NCBI GenBank assembly: GCA_032158295.1
Contig: CM063258.1
Location: forward strand, 4,822,061-4,886,060
DNA: 64,000 nucleotides
Direction of reading: 5' to 3'
Origin: Pycnopodia helianthoides
Lineage: Eukaryota > Echinodermata > Asteroidea > Forcipulatida > Asteriidae
The first letter of the stretch is position 1; every line of letters begins with the position of its first letter. The notes beneath the pieces are model-generated. The model was not told where the DNA came from, did no database searches, and saw only the letters and a list, made by a program, of their open reading frames with translations. Both the position numbers and the translations under genes were made by a program. Shown here in pieces: positions 12,421-25,954 of the stretch.

Positions 12421-15060
12421 TGAGAAACTAAGAAGAAGTAGTGTTTGGAGGAGGGCAACTGTGGGTAAGGATTTTCCAGGAAGGAAAGACAGCCCCAAAA
12501 AGCGGCCTTGAAGTATATCACAGAGTAAAAAAAAGCACCTTAGATTACACCTTTTTACAATCATAGACAATGATTTTTGCACTTGCAATAACTTACTTAA
12601 ACTTCTACCACATCTACTTACCAAAGAATGTAAACTTCTATATGCAACAAGCTCAGCAGGAGATAGCATTAAGAGAGTAAATTACTTTTTATTTAAACCA
12701 GATTCATGTATTTACCTACCTTTTTCATAATAGCTTAATCTGGTGAATGTGGACAAGATAAATAGGAGAAGGGAGGGTCGCTGAAATGGATGCTGCCATT
12801 CTCTATAAACAAGAGACAGGATGGTGGCAGATACATACATGAAGACGTTTAAAAGTAAGAATCAACACAAGAAGAATGTTTTGTTGATTAAGAGTAAGAG
12901 CAGAGAGAACAAAATGCCAGCTGAGTTCTGACATTGAGTATCTTTGTCTTTCAGGCCCTCATGACAACAATGTCAGACCACCTACTATACAAAGTTCTTA
13001 ATCTCTTACAAACTCAATACAATTCTACTGTTACATTCTCCACATTATATACAAAAAACACTTCATTACTTCACATCCTGATTGCAAACAGGTGAACATT
13101 ATACTTGATGCACACACAATGACTTACCTTTGATGAAGAATGTGAATAAGACATGAGAGAAATCACAGAACAAGGATACTGTGCATGAATGTGGCTCAAA
13201 ACCAAGAAAGATCATGTAGCTTTTATGAATCCACAAAAGGCAACATGGACATGCAGTAAGGACCTCAAAAGAGGAAAAAAGATGGCGGAGAAAAAGTTTC
13301 AAAGCCAGACTTTTGAATGAAAGAATTTCTTTAACTCTACTACAGTGAGAGGAGAGAGGCGGTATTAGTGAATAGACTTGAAACTATAGGCCTAAAACAT
13401 TTGAGCTGTAGGGCCTAAACCTTAAAATTTACCATACCATACAAGACGTTGAGAAACTAAAATATTGAAGCCAATATGTTTTCCCAGACTTGAACAAGAT
13501 TTGTCATAAATTACATCTATGTAAAGCATGTATGTTTATTTTACATGCATACCTTCTGCTTGCCCTAAAACTGCTATAAGATCATAACTTACTATAACTT
13601 ACATGACTATCAGCTTACCTAGAATTTTATTTCATTAAGCTATCACTCCCATTATCAATATTATCGTAGTAATCCCTTAGTCTGTTCACAGACCATGAAA
13701 TTAATTAAGCTGGATTTATACTTTAATTAATTTACTTCATAACGCTACTTCTTAAGTGATTTTCATGTTATTTATTTGTTTCATAATAATTTGTGTATCC
13801 ACTCCTTCGCAAACATTCATTCCCTCTCAAGAAGGCTACACGCTCATACAAGTTATTTGAATCATTCACTCTACTTGGAACTTGAGTTAGTAAAATAAAA
13901 GCTAATTAGGCTAAGCATCAATTAACTTGTTTCCTTCCTCTTACTTACTTTCTTTAATTTAAAAAAACGACTTCATTAAAAAATTTTTTTAACTTCCCTT
14001 AAGAAAAAACTGTTTATATTTAATGTGTAGTGCACAAAAGTTATGTTCGTTTGGTGGATTGTTGGTTCAGTAATGTGTGGTGTTGAGTTTTGCCTTTTAT
14101 CTAAAGTCAGCCTTCTCCCACAGTCGTTTACAATTATTCAATTCACTATCATCCTGCTTGGTACGATGAAGATCAATGTTTTCTTCTTTTTCTCATCTTC
14201 TTTATTGGAGATGCAATGAATGAAACCAGTTCCGAGAGAAATAGTTGCGTCATCGAAGCAAATGGCGTACATTCTTTAAAAGGTCACGACCTTTTCGCCT
14301 CATTGTTCAGTTCGTGAGTGAACAGGTGTGTGCAGTGCGCGTTCAACAACAGCTGGGTATGGGATACCACATTTCTAAGCTATCTGGCTAATAAGCAAGC
14401 CAATGTAGAGTTAAGTACAATGGCAACGTCTGACTGTTAATGTGTTTTAAAAACTCTCAACATGACCGAAGATATTCTAAAGCATATGGCTACACGAATT
14501 TCAGTAAAATTTACATCATTAATAATTAATGGTCTAGTGTTTTTAAAAGATCAAGTATTTTTACAACACATTAAAAAAAAGAGGTTTAAAAAGATAATTA
14601 TTTTTATGATTTTATCCTTTATTAGTTACATGTTAAAATATCTTTGAAACCAATTATCTCTATAGCAAAAAGGATTGCCTTCCTGTTTGACCCAAGGTAA
14701 GTTTAATACAATTGGCAGGTCGTGCAGCAACTTTATCGCGAATACCTTGCAAAATGTGTACCATTCATCATGACAAAGAATTTTCCTTTGAATATGTTTT
14801 TATTTTTGAGAAAATAAAAATTTGTTATCACAAACAGAACTTGAGCATGAAATATACATTTTGAGAGAAATTTGATTGCGAACACACAAAAAGTGTACCC
14901 TCTCCTTCACTTTTAAGTGTTTTGACAAAATAAACGGGGTTTTCAACACAGAGCTAAACATTTTTTGTCCCTAAGATTTGCAGTAAAAACCATTGAAACA
15001 ATCTCTCATAGTCATGAAAGTTGTAGGCCCGTACTGAGTACCGGTGGTTCTAAAAAGAAC
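12421..15060. other. Unassigned; possible minus-strand exons
   Basis: A minus-strand donor (TCAAAG|GTAAGTCA) at about 13126 follows a short open segment after GCACAG, reading YPCSVISLMSYSHSSSK. Another donor (AAAAAG|GTAGGT) is near 12710. A plus-strand CAAG|GTAAGT is at 14694. No family is recognised. Confidence 0.3.
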
Positions 15061-15214
15061 CGGTTTTTGTTTTGACTCACCACCTCCTGGTCAGGCTTGA
15101 CCTTGTCTTGAACTCGACGCAAAAATTCGACCATTCGAACACAACATTCCTCATTCTACCAGTAGTAAAACTGTCTCCCTCGTTGCGTAAAACTGTCTCC
15201 CTTGTTGCACAAAA

Positions 15215-15444
15215 TTTGTTGCAAGTTTCAGCACAAAATTAACCGTCAAGCAACAGCCAGAGCCTTTGCTCGCAGTTGTACGGTCTCGCCGTCTCGAAGA
15301 AGTGCAAGCACGGCTGACGGACGACACACGGGCGGTAGAGCGAGATGGTGCAGCACCGGTTGATGTCATTTCACTTCCAAAATTCAACCGTAGTTCACGT
15401 CCAGTCCCAGCTGCAGACGATATACATTTGGTCTATATAATTTA
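15215..15444 (+). pseudogene. Possible coding fragment, unrecognised
   Basis: After GTTTCAG at about 15229 a frame stays open on the plus strand to TAA at 15444, in unusually GC-rich sequence for this area. It reads as KQQPEPLLAVVRSRRLEEVQ and then ARLTDDTRAVERDGAAPVD, ending near VPAADDIHL. The composition looks protein-like, with a probable helix, but I recognise no family and no good donor follows. It may be an exon, a retrocopy fragment or a retroelement remnant. Confidence 0.3.
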
Positions 15445-16063
15445 AAGCGTCCACTTTTATCCATGGCTTGACCAAATTTGGCAAAATTATGAAAATTTGA
15501 CGTAAACAAGGCGACGATTTACACAGGAATCGCAAGGTTACATCCGTTCAACGTGTGCTAATTACACCGTAATAAAAAACAAACAAAATGCCTTGGTGCA
15601 CTGTTAACTCAGGACTATATTTCTACACGAGGCGTTTACTTTTTGAAAGATGTAAGCAAAAGTACATTTATGATAAAACTTAAGATTGTTTTCTTCAAAG
15701 GTAACCCAAATTGAAATAACGTAGATAAACTATACTATGTTTATCCTTCATTTTCTGATGTTTAAACAGCAAAGGCGGACTACTTTCACCGGTGCGCGGA
15801 TGGAGTTTAATGTTCTTTGGTCTACAGGCATTGTCGTCCGTGAAACTTGGAGCATGTAAGAAGCGTAGCTCATTGGTCGGACGTTTATTAGCCTTATTAC
15901 GTTCTTTGAAGTCGGTTGATTTGAAACTGACCCAACAAACAATGTTATGGACAAACAACAACAACAAACTCTTAATATTATGCAGTTATGTTCTGAACGG
16001 CAACCAATGCAACAATTCAATGCTTAACATAAGCTTACGAGTATTTTTTATCAACATCAGAGG

Positions 16064-17024
16064 CAGGCGCGGTTCTAGAGCCACAATTTTCGGGGGGCTA
16101 GACCTTTTGCACGTGACGTCACCCTTTTAATTTTAAAAAAACATTTGAGGTGTTAAGTATAGTTCTCTATAAAAAAAAAAAATTAAAAACGGGGGGGGGG
16201 GGAGGAGGGGCACAAACAGCCGGAAGCCCGGGGCTGGACGGAAGGGAGGGAGGGAGGTTGGTGAGATAAAGAGAGTAGAGACTGTATGACCAGTCAGCAG
16301 CGAATTAGTTTGTGTTAATTGGAGTGCAGGAAAATGGAAACTATTATCTCCAGAGGTAGCCATCGAGGGATAAATAGGCAGAGAAACGTTTTGAAATTAA
16401 TGTCCCATGGCTCTGGTGTGGTCTCGTAATCAACCATCCTATGACTGTTTGTTGTTTAAGTGGGAGACAAAGGTCTCTGTCTTTTGAAAAGTCAGTGGGC
16501 GATGTTTAAGACAGACCTTTGCTTTGATGTTTTCAAGCCCCCTTAAACTAATAGAAAAAAGAAGGTTTTTTACGAAGGGAGGGGAGGGGGAAGGAAAAGA
16601 GAATAGAACTTTTCTAAAAAGAATATTTTTACGGTGATAATTTGTTGAGCACTTGTGTTTTATCACCGCATCGTCTTAATATTCAAACTGAGATTGGTTT
16701 TTATGTTCATGTAATACAAAACAAAACAAGGCGGAAGCGCGCTGGCATAAACCACAAGTTCTAAACACCGCGCTTGTCCGACGTGAAACATTTAACCGTA
16801 CATGTAGTCTGGTCCAAGACCATAGTATGTGAAAAGACCATGCAAATCTATTTATTTTCAATTTTTTAATGAAGATCCAGTATTTTCAAGCATGTATCTT
16901 CTTCTTCTTTTTTTCTCTTGCATTTTTTTTTTTGGAGGGGGGGGGCTAGACAAAAGTGTTTTTTTTTGGGGGGGGGGCTTTAGCCCCCCCCCCCAGCCCC
17001 CCCCCCCCCGTAGAACCGCGCCTG
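16064..17024. mobile_element. Non-autonomous hAT-like element, copy 1
   Basis: Terminal inverted repeats CAGGCGCGGTTCTA and TAGAACCGCGCCTG are flanked by near-identical 8-bp target duplications, ATCAGAGG (16056-16063) and ATCGGAGG (17025-17032). No transposase is present. G and C homopolymers lie near the ends. The internal sequence matches copy 2. Confidence 0.85.
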
Positions 17025-17335
17025 ATCGGAGGCATTGTTTGAGAACGACAGCGGCAAACATAGTAATTTTTTTAGGTACAAGGAAGTGCAATTTTTTATT
17101 TTCTAGGGGACACCTCTTGCGAATTAAAACTAAAGTTTACATTTTTGTAAATAAGATAATCTGAAGTGGAGGTTACAACAAATATAAAGAAACATTTTTA
17201 AAAACATTGAAATTACTACATACAAACTTGTAAAATTGAACATTTTATTCGGGTAGATTTTTTTATTCTTAAAGGTCCAGATTTCAAATGGATTCGGTGG
17301 TTGGGGGAGGGGGGCTTGGCACCGGGGTTGCACGG

Positions 17336-17543
17336 ACCAGTGGCGTAACCAAACATTTTTCATTTTCGGGGGGGGGGGCCGGGGGCACACAAGTGGGTCA
17401 AAGACATAATTTATGGGTGCTTTTATATCGAACTATTCATTTGCGAATTTTCCGATCACATTTTGAGTACGGGTTGGCAAGAGGGGGAGGGACTGAGCGG
17501 GCGGGGGACAGCAACCCCCTGTCCTCTTCTGGTTACGCCAATG
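17336..17543. mobile_element. Short hAT-like MITE
   Basis: The ends CAGTGGCGTAACC and GGTTACGCCAATG are inverted copies about 205 bp apart, and flanks GCACGGAC and GCATGGAA match at 6 of 8 positions. A G-rich, C-rich interior keeps plus-strand frames open by chance. A similar right end (TAGTTACGCCACTG) lies alone near 39046. Confidence 0.6.
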
Positions 17544-18228
17544 GCATGGAAATCAATTGGGTGGGGGGTGGCAAACGCCACTGGAGAATTGTTTGCTGTT
17601 TGTTACTGTTTGGACGATTTGTTTGGGATAACACAAACAAATGTCATGGCTTAGAACGAGATTACTCGTTACACTGGCAGATCAAGTTCTTTAACAGTTT
17701 GGTGGTTTTTGTGGGGTTGTTTAGGCTGTTATAAGGAGTCTGAGTGTTTTCCTTGGTTTACGAATTTAAAACTCTTTAGAAACACCAACTCTTTTTCCTT
17801 TCTCAAGAAATATGAGAATTTTCATGCAAATCGTTTTAACTGTTTTAGACAGTTTTAGACTAACATTTTTATAAAAGGAGAGAGAGAGAGGGGGGGCATT
17901 TCTAGTTGAAAACGTGTCACATTAGCTAATCATGTAAAAGGTTCTAACAAGTATCCGGGAAGATGTCCGAAATAGATAACATCAGAGCGTGACAAATGAA
18001 AATTGATGAACTGAATAATAAACTCATCGGCTGATTTTATTTAAAAATACATATTTTAAACAAATAAATCACATAAACGCTTGATTATTAGTATTGTCCT
18101 TACTTTTTAGCAATTTTTTTAAAGGACGGGGTATAAAGGTAAAATGGTGGATGGCATTTCACTTGACCATTGTCCTAGTACTATCGAGGGTGTCTACTTT
18201 TTCCTGCTTCATTTCGAGCTTGTGGAAC

Positions 18229-18455
18229 GCTTACTCTTAAAACTAAGAGTTGAATTCACACTTTAAAGAGTGCGGTGATTGACAACTCTATAAAGGTTAG
18301 ATTTAACCACATGAAAATGTTAATTGTCAAAGTTACATCTACACATATAATGTTGTAACTCCGTTTTAATCAGACGAATTTAACTTTAAAATAGTTGTCA
18401 CTCACCGCACTCTTAAAAGTGTTGAATTTAACAATTAGTTTTTAGAGTGACAGTA
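18229..18455. mobile_element. Short inverted-repeat MITE
   Basis: ACTCTTAAAACTAAGAGTTG...AGAGTGCGGTGA at the left pairs with TCACCGCACTCTTAAAAGTG...TTTTTAGAGTGA at the right. The spacer is about 80 bp. No coding sequence. Confidence 0.65.
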
Positions 18456-19403
18456 TACACACACCAATAGTGTGGGCCTAAGATCAAAAGATGTCCACAT
18501 TGTGTGGAGTGGATTAGAAAGTCTAATTACTTTTTAAGGAATTTTTTTTAAAAAAGAAGAATCTCCTGTTCTCCAAACAACTTACAATGGAACTGGAAAC
18601 GGTTTATGTGAATATTTACCTCTAAGCATACTTATGTATCAAGAGAGAAACGACATTGGGTCCAATATTTGCCTAAAGCCAAGCGTTGCGGTCTAACAAT
18701 GAGAAATATGGGTCCTTGTGCATGGGTGGTTGATTTTTTGATTTTTTTAATGAAAAAAAAAAAAAAAAATGCGGTGTCACAGGTTCGGTTTTCCTTGTAT
18801 AGTTAAGGATGTTTCAGTTGTTATCAGTTACGCAACAAACACTGTCACCTCCTGGAAGAATAATATATCAGGTGATTTAAACACACCACCATTTAAAGGG
18901 GCAGGGGTGCAGGTAACTTTTTATTATGTTATTGTCTTGTAGGCCTGCTAATCAAGTTTGAATTAATGCAAAAGTTACCCTTTCTCGTAGGCTAAATGAC
19001 AAGACAACACCCATAAACAGGTATACCAGTGTAAGTTTGAATTAAAAGAAACTATCAATCACCAGTATCATAATAGTGTTCTGTTTAATTATTATTTGCA
19101 GTTATATATAAATGTCTGTGTACTGGTTTTCTTATATAAACAATCGCTGTCAAGTTTTTTTTTTTTCATGTGATGCTTACTGAACGTTCTTTTGCTGGTT
19201 AAATGATAGGTTCAAACGGAACGACACCAACCCTTTGCCAAACTTGTACTCTGACGTGGGATAGAGAGCAAAATGGGTTAGAGAGCAAAAGCAAAAAGTA
19301 CAACATAAGTACAGCTAATTGATGGTCATAACGATTTTCTGTTACGATTTTTAGCCCTAGTTTGTGCCAATAACATTTCACTATACTTGACATGTTTCTA
19401 CAG

Positions 19404-19530
19404 CTGGATTTTGTATGAGCATTGCAATTACAGAGGGATTCAGAACATCGTCACTGAAGGTTCCTACCTAAGTGCAGGGAGCTGGAGGGGTGAAAACGAC
19501 CAGATCTCATCACTGCGGCCAATTAAGAAA
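19404..19530 (+). CDS. Beta/gamma-crystallin Greek-key exon (isolated)
   Basis: The 127-nt segment is bounded by TTTCTACAG and GTAAGT. It encodes WILYEHCNYRGIQNIVTEG and then SYLSAGSWRGENDQISSLRP plus IKK. This is the Greek-key motif of beta/gamma-crystallins: a Trp, the YE..NYRG turn, a Gly-Tyr loop and SLRPI at the end. The family forms paired Greek-key domains found in lens proteins and in Ca-binding non-lens proteins. It enters with the last base of a codon and ends in phase 0. I found no partner exon nearby; a 36-nt exon at 31941-31976 is in a compatible phase but 12 kb away. It may be one exon of a long-intron gene or a relic. Confidence 0.75.
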
Positions 19531-20404
19531 GTAAGTGAATCACTCATACTATACTGAGGGCGCTGTAGTGCATTTCCAGAATTAGTTAAACATACCCAAA
19601 AGTTTGATCCCATCCAAGGTCAGTAACCTCGTTCAAGGTCAGTTAACCTCATTACTGAGGTCGTAGCACTTGACAAGGTTGGCTTACGAGTCAGTGACTC
19701 TCCGGTCAAGGACGGCGACGCCTCATCCCATCGTCCGAGGACTCTGTCAAGTTGACCTTTCCCCATGACTAGGTAAAGACTCCCATCATTGATCCAAACA
19801 GTCATCGGATGACGATAACATGAACTCCCCATTATAAGGTTGTCATGCAGTTCTTTTAAACTAAATGACTTCATCCTTTCTATTTACCCCATCTTCAGCC
19901 GCGTTGTTAAGCACCCGAGATACTGAGCTACAATCTGCAAGTAGATTTAATACACAGAGACACCAATGTAGACTTTTGACAGCCAAGGCGTTGATTCATG
20001 GAGTGGGTTTAATGAATGCAATGAATGGCCCAGTGACCCCCAGGGGTAATAATGTGTTTATGTAGCCAATGATTATTAATCTTTTAAATTGTACTTTTAA
20101 GAGATGATATTATTATTAGCATCTCGTTTCCGTAAGTAGTGTATAATTAGCCTTAAAATCAGATATGGCTCTCACTTGTCTGTACATTGCACGGTAACAA
20201 TCTAACTTTTAAGTGTTAAATTTCCAGAAAGTTAAAACATTTTGTTCTACCCCAAGCAAAGTATATTGCTTATAAACATGACTTTTTTCACCCGAAGTGC
20301 CCTTTGTATTGATATAGGTTTTGACATTAATTTTGTTGTAACAAGTATCCGGGAAGATGCCCGAAATAGATAACATCAGAACGTGATAAAAGTCGATGAA
20401 CTGA

Positions 20405-20935
20405 ACCTAAACAATTTAATATGTTAAATTTGCATCGGGGATAAAGAACATTATTTGGTTTTACCCTTACACTGATGAGTATAAAGCACTGACACTCAGT
20501 ACTTTCCTGAGTTCTGTGAATAAAAAACCCACAGGCATATTACTCGGGTGGGATTCAAACTCACAACCTTTGCCATTCTAGAGCAGATGTATTGCCAACT
20601 AGACCACGAGAATGCCCGGTAGCTAGAGGCAATTCAAATCCTATATTCTTGCAGCGGGTACTGCAACAATTTAATAGCTGTTAAATTTGAATCGGGGATA
20701 AAGAATATTTTTTGGTTTTACCCTTACACCGATGTGTGTAAAGCACTGTGATACTGTGTAGTACTTTCCTGAGTCCTGTGGGGAAACGAAATCTACGGGC
20801 ATATTACTCGGGTGATATGACTGTGGATTTTTTTTACAGGACTCGGGAAAGTACTGAGTATTATACAGTGCTTTATACACACATCTGTGTAAGGGTAAAA
20901 CCAAATAGTATTCTTTATGGCTCTGGGTACTTGAC
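20405..20935. repeat. SINE-like repeat with a direct copy and an inverted copy
   Basis: A segment with GGGGATAAAGAA...TTTGGTTTTACCCTTACAC occurs at about 20437 and again at about 20694, and inverted at about 20880-20920. A minus-strand tRNA-like B box (GAGTTTGAATCCC, plus 20550-20562) sits in the first copy. The last two copies face each other and could fold into a hairpin. Confidence 0.65.
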
Positions 20936-20999
20936 TCGAAATAAATGCTCTATTAGAAAGTGCCCTTTGGGTTTTTGTTTTACTGTAATACAAAGTATC

Positions 21000-23900
21000 C
21001 TTGTTACACATATAACATAAATAATCATACCTACCTTTTAAAAGTTTACTTCCAAAGAAGATGACAACATTTTGTATAGACTGGAATATACACTAACATT
21101 TAATTGTTTCATGAAAACCTTTTCCCACTTACTGTTGATTTACCCAGTGTTTGATCTGACTAATTCTGTATCCATGTTTGGGCAACGGTTTATAATATTC
21201 CGTTACCGTTAGGTTTAGTCAGCTTAAACTTTCTAGTGACAATCCCAGCATTATTACTCCTCTGATATTCCTTGACCATAATCTTTATAACCAATTTAAC
21301 TTCTTTAATACTTGAATGAAATGTTTCTAGTTTATTAGCTGATATATTCTTTTGAACTACCTTATAAATATTGGGTTTTGAGGCATTGCATGGTGAGGTA
21401 TCAATGTATAATCGGTTTGCGGTAACACCATGTATATACTTTGCTTTGTAGATTTTGTTCTTTAGAGAACCTGTCTTGCTATTTGTTATACTACCGCTGA
21501 GTAGATTTTTGAAATTCCTTATATAAAAACATATTTCCAGATAAATAAATAAAAAGTTATGCCAAATTTCTGATTTATGCGCACACATATAGAGCCATTT
21601 TTGTGTGGGAAAACCCTTTTGCCTCACGTCGCTTCTCTGCGAAATGATAGTTTTATAGGGTACCATATATGGGATTCATTACAAAAGTCATCGTTTCTTA
21701 CTTGTGTAAGCCTTGGGTATGTGCAAGTGAACAATGTACAGACTACCCCTTATTCGCTTAGTGCGGGATGGGCTAAATACTTGCAAAAAAAACCCCCAAA
21801 ACTCACCAAACACCTTCTCCAAAACAAGATTTGCTAATTAAAAATAGATTTAAAAAAACAAGGCTCGCCAAATATATACCTGCAGAAAAGCACTATAAAA
21901 CGAGCTTTTGCATATATAAGAGCCGTATAACTGCAACAAACATTTAACGCCTTGTTCACAAGGCGATTTTATCTTCTCATGGAAGTGGTTAAATTAATAC
22001 TGATCATATTTGTTGAGGGAATTGTTGACGCTTACACTTAGCTTTATATATAAATCACCTTTAAAATGTAATGCATCCTTTCATATTATACTTTGGAACC
22101 TTTTTGTGATGGAAGGAAAGCTGTTCCTACCTACCCATTAAACTAACATAGATGTGTCTCATATAAAGTGTGTTGTTTGTTTGTTTGTTGGAGGGTGTTG
22201 GGGTGTTTGTATTGGCTTTTCAGCATGTTAAGGATTTTTATTCAAGATAACATAATGTTTCGTATAAACACACGGTTGCTCTGCAACGACTACACAATGC
22301 TATGCTTTTCCCATAAAGTTTAAAAGACCCATTCTCTAAAGACTGTCAATACCCCCACCCATTCGATAGCTTTGTCCCAAATACAGGTTGTCGCTATTAC
22401 CTCCATGGTTACATTAAACAACATTATTCATGCATTATAAGCCTATCCAGAACATACGCCAACGATAAGTTCCCTTGCTTTTAGGCAACAATGATGCTCT
22501 TAAAATAGATCTTGAACAACAACATTTTTCAATAGAATTGTCGACAGGTGTACATTTATCATACCCTAAGTTGCCGTCAAGTTGAAAAAGGTAGGCATTT
22601 ACATGTACAAAGCCTATTAGGGCGGTTTTCAACCTATTTATCAAAACGACTCGAGTCCGAGAAAAACGACTTGAGTGTACTGGTAGACCCTCCTAATACC
22701 TCCCCCACCCCCTCCTTGTAGGTCTCTCCAGTAAGTGTGCAGTAGTGTTGGGGTATACAATCGTACTCGAATACTGACTCGAGTACATTCGTCCTCCAAT
22801 GATAAAAGTGTGTACAATTTTATAATGTGCCGTGTCTATAAATGACACTAAAACTGTCTGCATGACCCAAGCCGAGTTAGCCTGACCCAGAAATGGGCCA
22901 GGCCCCCTGGCCAACAATCCTGGTCAATTCTGACCCGGGAGGTTTTAGAGTGTAATGTAAATTCCAAGTATGAAGATAAAGAACCTGGAAACCAATCCAA
23001 GTCCACTGCTTCTTCACACTTATACGAGTACAAAGATTGTTTGCATTTTAACAACTATAACTAATTTATTTTGCCCAAGACACACATAATTATTCCTCAT
23101 TATCAAATCGATTTAAACTAAAAACGTCTGCATGATTGATTATCAAATGGTCTGATTTTTTATTATCATCCTGCGATTTTCCATAGTGTGGCAGTGGACG
23201 GTGAACATTATCAAAGCGAGTGGCAACATGGCCTACCTGCAGACGGCCCACTCGAAGAAATATTTGGTAAAATGCTTCACACATATTCCGGGTCAAACTG
23301 ACCTGGAAATGGGTCGGGCTCCCTGCAACCCGAAACTGGGTCAATTCTATCCCATCATGAGGGGTTTTAGAGTGCACACATAAACAGTCGCTTTGCCAAA
23401 TTTTGAGCAACACAATATTAACTGTACCAATCAGTTATACGGAGCAAACAAAAATAAATAAATACACTTCTTTTTGGAGTGTATACGTTCCACAATACCT
23501 GTTACAGGAAAACACAGGCTTTGTTCACAATAAATTATTAAGCTCAAACAATATTTCGCCCACGTTGTGACGTGTACAAATCACACCCTTTAATGAGGTT
23601 CGGTAGCTGTTGCACTCAGTCTGGGTTTATGCAAAAAAAGTTATTCACTCCGCCCATGGATGTTACAAATAGTTTGAGACACATGCCAAAAGATGGACGT
23701 ACTGGGTCAGTTCTTTCATCCTGAACATCTCATTGCTTGAAAACAGCTCAGCTCCAGTGGGAGCTTGTGTGTGTGTGTAAACATTAGCCTCATGTCATTG
23801 CCTTTGCTATCCTGATTTGGTAACAACCATTAATCATTATTAAAACAATCACCCACATCATCTTGTTATCATCACTAGGAGATGTTTTCGACAGAGGGTA

Positions 23901-24289
23901 GGGGTTATTTAGGCCAACACAAACATTTTGGGATGGGGTTTGGAAGGTTAAGGGGTGGGGTGTCAGAACAGTCCCGTATATAGGTTGTCATTAACCGTTC
24001 ATAAAAAAACTTTAGGAGAAAAGGAGCAATTAATTTTTGTTTATAAAGAGCAAAAAGCATTTTTAGTCCGTCAAGGGGTAGGCCTGTCAGGGTTTTAGCT
24101 TCATACTGCAGGTATGAGATGAAATAGCTTCATCAGACACTTGTATTACAATTTCCCAAAACTTACTTTAAATCACAGCTATGTGAATTAGTTTAAAAGT
24201 ACATAAAGTGCAAGTAAGGGTTAACAGCATCAATAATTTTGAGCCAAAATGTGTTTACCCCCCCCCCACACGCACACACCCCTAGTGCG
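21000..24289. other. No gene seen; two diverged repeats
   Basis: The block with AAATGGGCCAGGCCCCCTGG and GGTTTTAGAGTG near 22890-22960 recurs diverged near 23300-23375. A 158-codon minus-strand frame at 21190-21666 is AT-biased and has no motif I recognise. Confidence 0.4.
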
Positions 24290-24615
24290 CATTACAATGA
24301 CATCACTTTATTACAACCGATCATGCGCGACACTAACTAAACTTTCTATATAGGTCTTTGAAATCGCTTTACACCAGGGCTGGGTATGAAGCTTCTCCCC
24401 TTTATTACCTGGCCTAATACCCCTCAGAGGGGCTAGATATGTTTATTAGGGGGGGTGGGGAGGGTGGTGGTTGCGCAGTTGCACAAACATTTGAAAAATG
24501 GAATAGTCTCGCTCCATTTTCCCCCACAAGCTTTGTTGTGACGAAAGTGAGACGTGCTCTGGAGCCCCTCCCCTTATCCTTCCAACCCCCAAACACGGAT
24601 GTGTATTGGCAACAG
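24290..24615 (+). repeat. Dispersed repeat family, copy 1
   Basis: Shares with 26290-26600 a run of blocks: CATGCGCGACACTAACTAAA, GGGGCTAGATATGTTTATT, GAATAGTCTCGCTCC, and ATTATGACGAAAGTGAG-like sequence ending near TGTATTGGC. No coding function is recognised. Confidence 0.6.
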
Positions 24616-25845
24616 GTTCATTTTTAACTGCAAGTTTTCTTTTTTGAATGTTTTTCAAATGTACAGCTTAGAATTTTCTTTATAGTCCGAATATTGCTAT
24701 CAAATCAGGATTTTAAAGCAACACATTGTTGCGTTTACCATTTCCTCTTCAAAATTGTGGAAAGCATGCTCCAGATTTTACCAATAAATCTCATTTTGCA
24801 AGGCTAACAATTGAAATTTAATAAATTTTAGTTATGTTAAAAGTATTATGCAGATTTTGTGGTGTTAATATAAACATCAATACAGTTTCACAAGAAGACC
24901 GTTAATTTTTAGGAACGATGGATCAAAAAATCTACCCTTCCTCTTTTTAGCTGGGTTTACGGAACACAGGATAAACATTTTTACCAACTCCTCCTTTCGG
25001 CTAGTTTTGAGGAACAAGGGATACAAAAATCTATCCCCTTACTTAAATTCTATGTTACGATGCAATAATATTTTGGAGTATAAAATGTGGCCAATTGTTT
25101 GCTAACAAAAGGGTAAACATTTAAAGACCGTTAAAAATATGTTTAAAAGTGCACCGATTTCTTATCTTGTTCTTGCAGTACCATTTTATAGAGAAAAACA
25201 GCACAGTTTTAACATTTTGAAAACAACTTCAAGAAAGTTGCTATTTATTTCAAAAACAAGTAACCTGTTCTGGCATAGGCCTACTATAACACAAAGACCC
25301 TGTAAAAACAAATTCCCCCTGTTTTGCCCAGGCTGAAATTAAGGATGATTGATGATTGTTATAAGCCACTTTGGGAAGGCTATAACCCCTTAGTTTGATG
25401 CTAATGTGCATAAAGACTAGCAACCCCCTGGATGGATGAACAACCACGCATGTGTATTTCAATGTAAACGGACTAACCCAATAGTGCATGCACCTTTTGG
25501 AAAGTGTTTCTGGACGTTTGGTGGAGACCTAAATTATTAATATTTTTGTTAAATTACGACTGAGTATTTATAAATTTAGCAAGAATCTACTTTAAAGGCA
25601 CCTGGCAGTGGTATTTTGTAAAAAAAAAATAAAGCTTCTGTCATTAATATAATATATTTTGATGAGTAGATGTGAATAAACAGTTAACTAAGGTTTTTTT
25701 ATATATAGTTTTTATCTTATTTACAAATTTAAGAGTAGGCCCCCCTTTACCTTGACCCATGGTGGCGTTGTTCGTGACGTCAATCGAGGCGCGATATTTG
25801 AAGAGAAAATAATGTAGTCTGGCCCTGTACATTACGTCTGGGTAC

Positions 25846-25954
25846 CTGATCGGTGTGAAGTGTTCGCTGCATAGCCCCGAAAACGACGTCGGACCGGACC
25901 ACTTTGCCCTCGTTAGTCTGACTTTCGCGGCCCACAACCGCCTATACTTGGGAT
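25846..25954 (-). CDS. THAP zinc-finger domain exon (second half)
   Basis: On the minus strand a 109-nt segment is bounded by TTTCCTGCAG and GTACCC. It encodes DPKYRRLWAAKVRLTRAKW and then SGPTSFSGLCSEHFTPIR. The final Trp-rich block and CSEHF are diagnostic of the C-terminal half of the THAP C2CH DNA-binding domain, seen in THAP proteins and P-element-type transposases. The first half, with its C..C pair, is expected at higher coordinates but is not found. The exon lies between inverted copies of a GACGTCAATCGAGGC motif (about 25776 and 26105), so it may be cargo of a small transposon or a remnant of a transposase gene. Confidence 0.75.

Noticed and set aside
17288..17734. 148-codon Gly-rich ORF
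   Set aside because: Runs through homopolymers of a MITE; composition driven by G-runs.
21190..21666. 158-codon minus-strand ORF
   Set aside because: Long for chance but AT-biased, with no motif or splice context; left as unsupported.
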